Positions 1 through 5,762 of a stretch of 10,169 nucleotides of DNA are shown in pieces (the first letter of the stretch is position 1; every line of letters starts with the position of its first letter). The translations under genes were made by a program, and so were the position numbers. The notes under the pieces were generated by a model. The model had not been told where the DNA came from and did no database searches. It was given only the letters and a program-made list of their open reading frames with translations. The DNA comes from Negativicutes bacterium. GTDB taxonomy: Bacteria; Bacillota; Negativicutes; JAGOZY01. The DNA is taken from NCBI GenBank assembly GCA_018058445.1, contig JAGOZY010000012.1:1-10169 (forward strand). Direction: 5' to 3'.

Positions 1-359
1 CGGAGTGGATAAAGGCGGGTAAGGTAGATCGACTGATGAGTCAAATAGATGTTGCGCCAACGGTACTTGGTCTGCTAAACTTTTCATATAAGTCTCGTTT
101 CTTAGGATATGATTTAAATCAGATCCCGGAAGGCGAAGAACGCATCTTTATCAGTACCTATCAATCCATCGCTTATGCCAAAGGTGATACACTGGTTGTT
201 CTCAATCCGAAGCAGCGAGTCACTTGTTATCGAATAGATTATGAAACAGGGGAGTACCAGCTATTGGCCGAAGATCCGGTTTTGGTTCGCGAAGCAATTG
301 CTTGGTATCAGGGGGCAAGTAAACTATATAAAACTGGAGGCTATCGAGCCATCCATTAG
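1..359 (+). CDS. LTA synthase / sulfatase-family phosphoglycerol transferase, C-terminal part (5' end outside window)
   Basis: The reading frame is already open at base 3 and runs to a TAG at 357-359, giving about 118 residues. It has no credible start of its own: the internal ATG at 36 has no ribosome binding site and lies inside a conserved stretch. The segment SQIDVAPTVLGLL and the following GYDL are typical of the end of the sulfatase-fold catalytic domain of LTA-synthase-like proteins. The tail (STYQSIAYAKGDTLVVL, then an EAIAWYQGASKLY-like end) matches the C-terminal extension I know from LTA synthase family proteins of diderm bacteria. Such enzymes move phosphoglycerol from phosphatidylglycerol to an envelope acceptor outside the inner membrane, leaving diacylglycerol. 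The catalytic Thr and metal ligands lie upstream and cannot be checked. dgkA follows 19 bases later, probably in the same operon. The family call is fairly secure; the acceptor is unknown. Confidence 0.75.
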   Translation, partial: EWIKAGKVDRLMSQIDVAPTVLGLLNFSYKSRFLGYDLNQIPEGEERIFISTYQSIAYAKGDTLVVLNPKQRVTCYRIDYETGEYQLLAEDPVLVREAIAWYQGASKLYKTGGYRAIH

Positions 360-368
360 TAGACGGAA

Positions 369-374
369 AGAGGA
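369..374 (+). promoter_or_regulatory. Ribosome binding site deciding the dgkA start
   Basis: AGAGGA lies 4 bases before the ATG at 379. The in-frame ATG at 241 has no comparable sequence and lies within the upstream gene, so this site supports the 122-residue form of DgkA. Confidence 0.6.
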
Positions 375-378
375 AATC

Positions 379-747
379 ATGAAAAAGAAATATCACCGAG
401 GGAATCGCCTTTTTTCAGCATTTGGGTTTTCGAAAGCTGGATTTTGGGCAGCTTGGCAAGAAGAGCTTGCTTTTCGGCAAGTCGTTGTTGTGGCTATACT
501 ATTGACGATAGTGGCTTTTGTTTTGCCTTTATCGGGAGTAGAGCGGGCTTTGCTAATCTTTCCTTTAGGTCTTTCGGTTATTGTCGAGCTTCTTAATTCA
601 GCAATTGAAAATGTGGTGGACTTAGCTTCGCCAGATATTCATCCACTGGCAAAAAAAGCAAAGGATATGGGAAGTGCAGCTCAATTAATTGCTCTGTGTT
701 GTATTGTGGTTACTTGGGCAGTAATACTCTGGGATAAATTCTGCTAG
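379..747 (+). CDS. dgkA: Diacylglycerol kinase DgkA (prokaryotic membrane type)
   Basis: The 122-residue product has the same length as E. coli DgkA and aligns along it without gaps. DgkA is a small trimeric inner-membrane enzyme that phosphorylates diacylglycerol to phosphatidic acid with ATP. Visible family features are the N-terminal amphipathic segment with AAWQEELAFRQ (Glu29), the VIVELLNSAIENVVD signature (Glu70, Asn73, Glu77, Asp81) and the KDMGSAAQLIA motif (Lys95, Asp96). There are three hydrophobic segments at about 35-50, 55-72 and 100-117. I chose the ATG at 379 because an AGAGGA ribosome binding site sits just before it and because starting at 241 would add 46 residues foreign to the family. 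It follows a phosphoglycerol transferase-like gene by 19 bases; that enzyme would produce diacylglycerol, which DgkA would recycle. It is the proteobacterial-type protein rather than the undecaprenol-kinase type of Gram-positives, judged from motifs only. Confidence 0.93.
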   Translation: MKKKYHRGNRLFSAFGFSKAGFWAAWQEELAFRQVVVVAILLTIVAFVLPLSGVERALLIFPLGLSVIVELLNSAIENVVDLASPDIHPLAKKAKDMGSAAQLIALCCIVVTWAVILWDKFC

Positions 748-771
748 GAAAGCTTGATTAGAAATAGTATT

Positions 772-805
772 AAAGGCAATCGTTAGCAGTAGCGATTGCC
801 TTTTT
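772..805 (+). terminator. Rho-independent terminator after dgkA
   Basis: A hairpin of 14 pairs (one T.G) joins 772-785 with 790-803 around a GCAG loop, and T's run to 805. It closes the transferase-dgkA unit and separates it from the exported-protein gene downstream. Confidence 0.9.
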
Positions 806-961
806 GAACTTTAAATAAGCCGTGGGAACTTTCATACGAAGAATAAAGGACTAAAAAAGTTACGAGTTATTTCACAACTCAAGATGATAAATCAGTTAGT
901 ATGGAAACGAGGAAAAACAAGAAAGTTTCCTGATGACTAGTAAAGGAGGGAGAAAATTTTT

Positions 962-1672
962 ATGAAATTTAAACTAATTCTTGCAGGAGTGCTATTTTCT
1001 CTCATGAGCTTTGCACCAGAACAAGTGTTTGCGAAATCAAGTGTGTCGACTTTTCGAATTCCAGAGTCGAATTTACAATCGTTGGCTGTTGTCTATGTCG
1101 AGCCAATAAAGTTTTCGGATATGGATGAAAATGAAATTGCGATTCTTCAAATTGAATTGATGCTAAAAGAAAGTTTAGCAAATCAGCCTCTTCCGTTGGT
1201 CTGGTTGAAAACAGAAGGAGACGAAAGAGCAAAATCTTCCGCGCGAGCGGGAGTTTTAGAAGTCCAGGTGCACCCTTTTGGTTGGGATAACTATATGATG
1301 GATGGGTATTATGAAAGCTATCGGGATATTGAGTATTATGACACATGGGTCTGGGAAGATGGTTATCGAGATGGGAAGAATCGAGAGCGTCGGAGAAGAT
1401 TAATTCGAATGGAAAGACCGGTTTTGAAAACTCGTTATGTGCAACCGCGGTTATATGAGCAAGCTCGCGCTCAGATTGATTTCATTCTGCGAGACGCAGA
1501 GACGAAGGAAGTCCTTTGGTTTTATTCTCAAGAGCGGCTTGACACACAAGGTACTTTTGGAGCGAGCCCTTCACCGAATAAAAGTTTACAAATAATCATA
1601 CAAGAAGCTGCTAAGGCACTTGAAAAAGCTTATAAAGAAGACTTGAAAAAAGCAGCGAAGAAAAGCGCATAG
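962..1672 (+). CDS. Exported protein of unknown function, paralogue of the next gene (DUF4136-like layout)
   Basis: The 236-residue product starts with a clear Sec signal peptide: Lys2 and Lys4, a hydrophobic core at 5-18, and a likely cleavage after Val-Phe-Ala24. There is no lipobox, so the mature protein should be soluble in the periplasm or surface-associated. It shares a scaffold with the following gene: an N-terminal VS-x-F..P motif, a SLAVVYVEPI-like strand at about 40-49, a GWD motif near 107-109, a DAET...WFYSQER block at 178-192 and SPSPNKSLQ at 202-210. An early strand, a variable aromatic middle and a 'D-x-x-T-(G/K)-x-x-x-W' block near the end recall DUF4136-type envelope proteins; I infer similarity of fold, not function. 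Residues 116-160 are very rich in Tyr, Asp, Glu and Arg, including RERRRR at 141-146. The C-terminus is a Lys/Ala-rich helix. The ribosome binding site AAAGGAGG at 942-949 is 12 bases from the ATG, rather far. Monocistronic. Confidence 0.85.
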   Translation: MKFKLILAGVLFSLMSFAPEQVFAKSSVSTFRIPESNLQSLAVVYVEPIKFSDMDENEIAILQIELMLKESLANQPLPLVWLKTEGDERAKSSARAGVLEVQVHPFGWDNYMMDGYYESYRDIEYYDTWVWEDGYRDGKNRERRRRLIRMERPVLKTRYVQPRLYEQARAQIDFILRDAETKEVLWFYSQERLDTQGTFGASPSPNKSLQIIIQEAAKALEKAYKEDLKKAAKKSA

Positions 1673-1694
1673 CCCACTTATATTTGATTGACTT

Positions 1695-1726
1695 AAAAGA
1701 TAGAGCTTGAAAGAGCCTATCTTTTT
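1695..1726 (+). terminator. Rho-independent terminator after the first exported-protein gene
   Basis: AAAAGATAG at 1695-1703 pairs with CTATCTTTT at 1717-1725, with a further short inner stem, and the T-run 1722-1726 completes it. It lies 22 bases after the stop codon. Confidence 0.8.
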
Positions 1727-1766
1727 ATTTTTGGCAGGAATTCTATCAAAAAAGAAGAATTTTAAA

Positions 1767-1818
1767 TTGACATAGATAATAAATATTTATTTGTTAAAAA
1801 TTCAAAATTTCCTAAATA
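1767..1818 (+). promoter_or_regulatory. Weak candidate promoter region for the second exported-protein gene
   Basis: This very AT-rich stretch contains a perfect -35-like TTGACA at 1767-1772, but the best -10 at an acceptable distance is only TATTTG at 1788-1793 (15-base spacer). An alternative is TTGTTA at 1791-1796 with TAAATA at 1813-1818 (16-base spacer). A promoter is needed here because a terminator lies upstream, but I cannot decide between the two. Confidence 0.3.
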
Positions 1819-1888
1819 TGGAATAAGTCGAATGCTTCATTGTAAAGTTTAGTGAGAAGAGAAAAAAGTAACTAAAGGAGGCTGTTCC

Positions 1889-2554
1889 ATGAAGAAATTA
1901 TTGGTAGTAGCTGGAATTGCTACATTCTTTTTTTGTGGGCTATTTGTATCAACTGTTTTAGCTGAATCAAAAGTCAGCCAATTTGCCGACCCAAACTATT
2001 CGTTTGCGTCACTTCGGGTTGTGGCGGTTGATCCAATCCAAGTCGGAAAAACTACTGGTGATCCCTATGGGAAACAGAAGGCTGAGATCGCTTTTAAGCA
2101 AGGGCTGACAAAGTTTCCCTTTGAATTGATCTGGCTAGATCAACCGATAACCCAGGGGGTGCTCAATTCCGGAGCGTATCAGGCAGTCATGCAGATAGAC
2201 GTTAAGTCGTTGGGTTGGGATACTCAGGTGATCCCTGGACATTATGAGCAGAATTATGATCCTGTGATGATTGGTAGTTGGGGCTGGGGCGGTTGGGGCA
2301 GCTGGGGCGGATATGCAACAGTACCTGTTATAGATTACGTGCCACCTACAGTTGAAAAGAATGCCTCAGTTTCAGTTGAAATGCAGATGACTGATGTGGA
2401 GACTGGTAAGATTATTTGGGGATACTCTGAAGAACGCTATGATGATGGAGGAGCTTTTAGTAGCCCATCGCCTGACAAAAGCTTACAGACTATTATAAAT
2501 AATGCGAGTAAATCTTTAAAAAAAGCAGTGAGCATGTCTTCTCCACATAAGTAA
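1889..2554 (+). CDS. Exported protein of unknown function with Gly/Trp-rich tract, paralogue of the previous gene
   Basis: The 221-residue product has a signal peptide (Lys2-Lys3, hydrophobic core 4-22, likely cleavage after Val-Leu-Ala25). Cys16 is inside the core and is not in a lipobox context. The paralogue scaffold is present: VSQFADP at 29-35, SLRVVAVDPI at 41-50, LGWD at 108-111, DVETGKIIWGYSEER at 169-183 and SPSPDKSLQ at 192-200. Where the sister protein has a charged, Arg-rich segment, this one has the Gly/Trp tract GSWGWGGWGSWGG at 129-141 followed by a Pro/Val segment. This layout, ending in a strand pattern 'D-x-x-T-G-x-x-x-W', resembles DUF4136-like outer-envelope proteins; that is an inference. 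The start is well supported by AAAGGAGG at 1874-1881, 7 bases from the ATG. It has its own terminator. The DNA encoding the Gly/Trp tract is strikingly G-rich compared with the rest of the gene. Confidence 0.87.
   Translation: MKKLLVVAGIATFFFCGLFVSTVLAESKVSQFADPNYSFASLRVVAVDPIQVGKTTGDPYGKQKAEIAFKQGLTKFPFELIWLDQPITQGVLNSGAYQAVMQIDVKSLGWDTQVIPGHYEQNYDPVMIGSWGWGGWGSWGGYATVPVIDYVPPTVEKNASVSVEMQMTDVETGKIIWGYSEERYDDGGAFSSPSPDKSLQTIINNASKSLKKAVSMSSPHK
2280..2307 (+). other. Intragenic G-quadruplex-like motif
   Basis: Four runs of exactly GGGG (2280-2283, 2286-2289, 2295-2298, 2304-2307) are separated by loops of 2, 5 and 5 bases on the coding strand. This meets the usual G-quadruplex pattern and would be present in the mRNA. 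It lies within the Gly/Trp codons (GGC/GGG-type context with TGG) of the second exported protein. Confidence 0.7.
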
Positions 2555-2578
2555 AAGAACAATTAAATTAAAAATTTT

Positions 2579-2609
2579 GAAGTCCAAGTTAAATTGGACT
2601 TCTTTTTTT
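2579..2609 (+). terminator. Rho-independent terminator after the second exported-protein gene
   Basis: GAAGTCCAA at 2579-2587 pairs perfectly with TTGGACTTC at 2594-2602 around a 6-base loop, followed by seven T's (2603-2609). Confidence 0.92.
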
Positions 2610-2634
2610 GTGAGGATTGAGAAGGGTTTCACAC

Positions 2635-2657
2635 AATCATTAGAAATCTAAATGATT
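2635..2657. repeat. Inverted repeat in the leader/promoter region of the first gltS
   Basis: AATCATT at 2635-2641 is matched by AATGATT at 2651-2657; two more pairs form inside if one A is bulged. It lies about 90 bases before the first gltS start and could be an operator or leader hairpin. No convincing -35/-10 pair was found near it. Confidence 0.35.
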
Positions 2658-2745
2658 TGATGAAAAAGTGCTGTAGGAATCAGTGTTTTCGCGTCGTATC
2701 TAATGAGGGATATCTATTTTATTTTGGGAGAAGGAGGTTTATTTA

Positions 2746-4050
2746 ATGGAGACAACAGTGGTAAATGGGTTATACACAATTAAATTTGACATGATCCAAG
2801 CGGCAGCACTCGGGGTATTTATTTATTATGTCGGTGTTTGGATTCGAAATTCCTTTCCAATATTAGTGAAACTATCGGTTCCTGCGCCGGCTATTGGCGG
2901 GCTTCCAGTGGCTTTTTTAGTTGCTTTTTTACAGTCCTATCAGATTCTTGGTGTACAATTCGACGGAACTTTGCAGAATGTTCTAATGGTGATGTTTTTC
3001 TGTACAGTTGGAATGAATGCAAGCTACAAGCTTCTTTTAAAAGGTGGTCTCATGATTGCTGCCTTTTGGTTAGTGGCGTCTGTTGTGGCGATCCTCCAAA
3101 ATGTGTTAGGAATTTCAATCGCTAGCGTTTTTGGTTTAGATCCTCTGATGGGAATCATCGCGGGTTCAGTGACAATGATTGGGGGGCTAGGAACTGCGGG
3201 TGCTTTTGGTCCAGAGTTTGAAAAATGGGGAGTTGAAGGTGCGGCTACTGCAGCGATTGCCTGTGCGACTTTTGGGATGGTAGCAGGTTCTCTTCTCGGC
3301 GGACCATTGGCTGAATGGATTTTAAAATTTCATAATGTCCCAACTCCGAAGAGTGGCATTCAGGAAAATCTCGGGGATAAACAGATGACCAAAGAGATAT
3401 CTGATGAAATCGGCTATCATGAAGAAGTTGCGATGATGGCGGAGGAACAAGCACCAGCTCTTCAGCTTGAGGAAGAAGAAAGCCTAGTAAGCGGACCTCA
3501 TTTAATGAAAAATTTAGCGTTTGTGCTAATCGCAATGGGATTTGGTGCTGCCATCAGTCTCTACTTAAAGCAAGCAGGAATTACGCTACCGGGGTATTTA
3601 GGTGCGATGATTGCCGCTGTGATTATCCGCAATATTGGTGATCTAAGCAAAGCTTACGAAGTGGACAGCAAAGCTATTGGAATCATTTCTGATATTTCAT
3701 TGGCGATTTTTGTAACGATGGCGATCAATTCGTTGAAGCTATGGCAGCTGATTGATTTAGCGGTACCTCTTCTTGTGATGGTTCTTGCTCAATGTATTTT
3801 CCTTCTCTTAGCTGCTTATTTTCTCGTCTATTGGCTGTTTGGACGGGACTACGATGCGGTAGTGATGGCGGCAGGATTGATGGGCTTTGGTTTGGGAGCG
3901 ACTCCAAATGCATTGGTGAATATGCAGGCAGTGTCATCTAAATATGGATATGCTGCAAAAGCATTCTTTGTCGTACCAATTGTGGGAGCTTTCTTGATTG
4001 ATTTTACAAATGCATCAGCGATTACTATTATGGCTAGTTTCTTTAGATAA
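2746..4050 (+). CDS. gltS: Sodium/glutamate symporter, ESS family (first copy, long acidic loop)
   Basis: The 434-residue polytopic membrane protein matches E. coli GltS (about 401 residues) over its length. GltS imports L-glutamate with sodium ions and is built of two inverted five-helix halves, each with a re-entrant pore loop. The first pore loop is visible as GSVTMIGGLGTAGAFG (140-155), followed by ACATFGMVAGSLLGGP (172-187); the second is GFGLGATPNALVNMQAV (380-396), with KLWQL, GRDYDA and PIVGAFLIDF nearby as in E. coli. The cytoplasmic loop between the halves (about 195-252) is 24 residues longer than in the next gene and very rich in Glu. In place of the E. coli GGHGT there is GGLGT. 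The start follows AAGGAGGT at 2731-2738 with a 7-base gap. It forms its own transcription unit between terminators. Specificity for glutamate is inferred from the family. Confidence 0.93.
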   Translation: METTVVNGLYTIKFDMIQAAALGVFIYYVGVWIRNSFPILVKLSVPAPAIGGLPVAFLVAFLQSYQILGVQFDGTLQNVLMVMFFCTVGMNASYKLLLKGGLMIAAFWLVASVVAILQNVLGISIASVFGLDPLMGIIAGSVTMIGGLGTAGAFGPEFEKWGVEGAATAAIACATFGMVAGSLLGGPLAEWILKFHNVPTPKSGIQENLGDKQMTKEISDEIGYHEEVAMMAEEQAPALQLEEEESLVSGPHLMKNLAFVLIAMGFGAAISLYLKQAGITLPGYLGAMIAAVIIRNIGDLSKAYEVDSKAIGIISDISLAIFVTMAINSLKLWQLIDLAVPLLVMVLAQCIFLLLAAYFLVYWLFGRDYDAVVMAAGLMGFGLGATPNALVNMQAVSSKYGYAAKAFFVVPIVGAFLIDFTNASAITIMASFFR

Positions 4051-4066
4051 TAGGATCGTTAAGTGG

Positions 4067-4099
4067 AAAATCCCTCTTCAATCTGAAGAGGGATTTTTT
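4067..4099 (+). terminator. Rho-independent terminator after the first gltS
   Basis: A perfect 14-pair stem (4067-4080 with 4084-4097) around the loop ATC includes the GC-rich core TCCCTCTTCA/TGAAGAGGGA and ends in six T's to 4099. It uncouples the two gltS genes. Confidence 0.95.
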
Positions 4100-4142
4100 A
4101 TTTAGAAGGAAATTTGAAAGATAAATGTGAGAAATAGGCCTA

Positions 4143-4171
4143 GTTACTACGACATACTGAAGTGGTTTAAT
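4143..4171 (+). promoter_or_regulatory. Weak candidate promoter for the second gltS
   Basis: GTTACT (4143-4148) and TTTAAT (4166-4171) are 17 bases apart; the -10 is one base off TATAAT but the -35 matches at only three positions. A CodY-box-like sequence begins 2 bases downstream, so a repressor there would cover the start point. This would give a leader of about 160 bases. Low confidence. Confidence 0.25.
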
Positions 4172-4172
4172 G

Positions 4173-4187
4173 AAAATTCAGAAAATT
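4173..4187. promoter_or_regulatory. CodY-box-like sequence upstream of the second gltS
   Basis: The 15 bases match the CodY consensus AATTTTCWGAAAATT at 13 positions. The right half (CAGAAAATT) is perfect; the two mismatches are at positions 3 and 4 of the left half. CodY is the GTP- and branched-chain-amino-acid-sensing regulator of many Firmicutes. Binding is not shown and the presence of CodY in this organism is unknown. Confidence 0.4.
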
Positions 4188-4325
4188 TCTAAGAGGTTGG
4201 AGGAATATGAATCCAGAAGTCGAATTATATAGCAGTGTGATCATAGAATAAAGATTTTTAATCCAGTTGACTAAGACGGCAGGGGAGGGACATTTGATTT
4301 TAAGGGGATTGTGAATTATTTCTTT

Positions 4326-4333
4326 AAAGGAGG
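4326..4333 (+). promoter_or_regulatory. Ribosome binding site deciding the start of the second gltS
   Basis: AAAGGAGG ends 7 bases before the ATG at 4341. An in-frame GTG at 4311 would place this Shine-Dalgarno sequence inside the coding region (as Lys-Gly-Gly) and has only a poor AAGGGG 3 bases before it, so 4341 is preferred. Confidence 0.85.
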
Positions 4334-4340
4334 TTCATTT

Positions 4341-5594
4341 ATGGAAACAGAAATTATTAAAGGGTTACTTACCTTGAAAGTCAATATGTATCAATTGACA
4401 GCTTTAGGAGTCATTGCGTATTACTTAGGGGTGTGGGCACGTGCCACTTTTCCTGCATTAGTTCGTTTTTCAATTCCGGCACCAGTTGTCGGGGGTTTAC
4501 CGTTCGCAATTGTTGTAGCATTATTAGAGCATAATCATATTTTAGGCTTCAAATTTGATGGAACTTTACAAACTGTACTCATGATTATATTTTTCTGTAC
4601 AATTGGGATGAATGCAAGTATTTCGCTTCTCAAAAAGGGAACAGTGCTAATTTTAGCCTTCTTTGCAATCGCGACTGTTGGAGCGGTTGTACAGAATTTA
4701 CTCGGAATGGGTATTGCTGACTTCTTCAACATTGATCCACGTATGGGGATCATTGGCGGATCTGTTACTTTGACTGGTGGATTAGGAACAGCCGGAGCTT
4801 TTGGGCCTTACTTTGAAAAACTAGGTGTTGAAGGTGCTGCTGCTGCTGGTATCGCTTGCGCGACCTTCGGGATGATCGCAGGCTCGATGACTGGTGGACC
4901 GATGGCGGAATGGCTAATTAAACGCAATGGCCTTTTGACCCCTCAGGATGCTGATTATAAAGCTGCTGAGGGCTTTGAAAATCCAAATCAAGGTGATGAG
5001 GATGAGTCCATACTTCCAGATGATCTGATGAGAAATGTTGGCTGGGTTCTTGTTGCAGTCGGATTTGGATCGATTATCAGTTACTATCTGACTAAAGCAG
5101 GAATTACGATTCCAGCTTACTTAGGCGCAATGTTTGCAGCGATTATTGTTAGAAATATCGGTGAAATTAGTGGATCATACAAGATCGACACTAAAATTAT
5201 TGATACAATTTCTGATATTTCCTTGGCAATCTTCATTTCGATGGCGATTGTATCAATGAAGTTAGCTCAATTGGTTGACTTGGCACTACCACTTTTAACG
5301 ATGATGGTGTTCCAGTTGATCATGGTTCTTGTGATGGCTTACTTCTTTGTATACCTTCTTTTTGGAAAAGATTACGAAGCTTCTGTTATGTCTGCCGGAT
5401 TTATCGGCTTTATGATGGGTGCGACTTCCAATGCTTTGGTTAGCATGCAGGCTGTGACTTCAAAATATGGTCATGCAGCAAAGGCATACTTCGTTGTACC
5501 GATTGTCGGAGCTTTCCTAATCGATTTTACGAATGCGATGGTTATTCAGTATATGGGAACAAGTGATTGGATTCTAAAAATCTTTGGAATGTAG
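4341..5594 (+). CDS. gltS: Sodium/glutamate symporter, ESS family (second copy)
   Basis: The 417-residue product is a second GltS-type sodium:glutamate carrier and a tandem paralogue of the preceding gene; over the first 60 residues 34 are identical by hand count, and both start MET...G. The pore-loop motifs are GSVTLTGGLGTAGAFG (140-155) with ACATFGMIAGSMTGGP, and GFMMGATSNALVSMQAV (356-372). Here Ser replaces the Pro found in E. coli GltS and in the sister copy (GATP). The central cytoplasmic loop (about 195-228) is shorter and less acidic than in the sister. The ATG at 4341 aligns with the sister start and follows an ideal ribosome binding site. It has its own terminator and a roughly 240-base upstream region of its own, so the two copies are probably expressed separately. 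Divergence in the pore loops and central loop suggests a difference in affinity, coupling or substrate, which is inference. Confidence 0.93.
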   Translation: METEIIKGLLTLKVNMYQLTALGVIAYYLGVWARATFPALVRFSIPAPVVGGLPFAIVVALLEHNHILGFKFDGTLQTVLMIIFFCTIGMNASISLLKKGTVLILAFFAIATVGAVVQNLLGMGIADFFNIDPRMGIIGGSVTLTGGLGTAGAFGPYFEKLGVEGAAAAGIACATFGMIAGSMTGGPMAEWLIKRNGLLTPQDADYKAAEGFENPNQGDEDESILPDDLMRNVGWVLVAVGFGSIISYYLTKAGITIPAYLGAMFAAIIVRNIGEISGSYKIDTKIIDTISDISLAIFISMAIVSMKLAQLVDLALPLLTMMVFQLIMVLVMAYFFVYLLFGKDYEASVMSAGFIGFMMGATSNALVSMQAVTSKYGHAAKAYFVVPIVGAFLIDFTNAMVIQYMGTSDWILKIFGM

Positions 5595-5603
5595 CTAAAA
5601 GAT

Positions 5604-5643
5604 AAAAAGTGTGTAAATTCTACGGAATTTACACACTTTTTTT
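5604..5643 (+). terminator. Rho-independent terminator after the second gltS, UACG tetraloop
   Basis: A perfect 17-pair stem (5604-5620 with 5625-5641) is capped by TACG closed by a C-G pair, a cUACGg UNCG-type tetraloop in RNA, and runs into T's to 5643. It is the strongest terminator in the window. A-T-rich ends on both sides could also let it work on the opposite strand, but no gene is seen there. Confidence 0.95.
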
Positions 5644-5710
5644 ATGCCCAAGTCATGTTCTCATAGAAAATCGCAGAAAATACTGATAATATAAAGACAA
5701 GATGTACGAA

Positions 5711-5721
5711 AAAGGGAGGAG
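5711..5721 (+). promoter_or_regulatory. Orphan Shine-Dalgarno-like sequence upstream of the DASS transporter
   Basis: AAAGGGAGGAG is a strong ribosome-binding match, but no ATG, GTG or TTG lies at a usable distance after it, and the transporter frame is closed by a TAA at 5724-5726. The real start at 5763 relies on a weaker, interrupted site (AAAGG-C-AGG, 5747-5755). It may be a ribosome standby site or a relic. Confidence 0.3.
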
Positions 5722-5762
5722 TTTAAACTAGCTGGATTAAAGAGAGAAAGGCAGGAAAACGA

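Noticed and set aside
36..359. Complete 107-residue protein starting at the ATG at 36
   Set aside because: The frame is open to the window edge, no ribosome binding site precedes the ATG, and the sequence is the C-terminal part of a larger known family.
241..747. Longer dgkA starting at the ATG at 241
   Set aside because: The extra 46 residues overlap the upstream gene in another frame, have no ribosome binding site before them and are not part of DgkA, whose usual 122 residues start at 379.
1002..1346. 114-residue open frame on the minus strand within the first exported-protein gene
   Set aside because: Low-complexity, unrecognisable translation opposite a gene with a signal peptide, ribosome binding site, terminator and paralogue.
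4311..4340. GTG start of the second gltS at 4311
   Set aside because: It would place an ideal Shine-Dalgarno sequence inside the coding region; the ATG at 4341 has correct spacing and aligns with the start of the sister gene.
5685..5695. GATAAT/TATAAA-like -10 elements upstream of the DASS gene
   Set aside because: No acceptable -35 was found at 15-19 bases; the nearest TTCTCA is about 21 bases away, so a promoter call is not supported although one must exist nearby.
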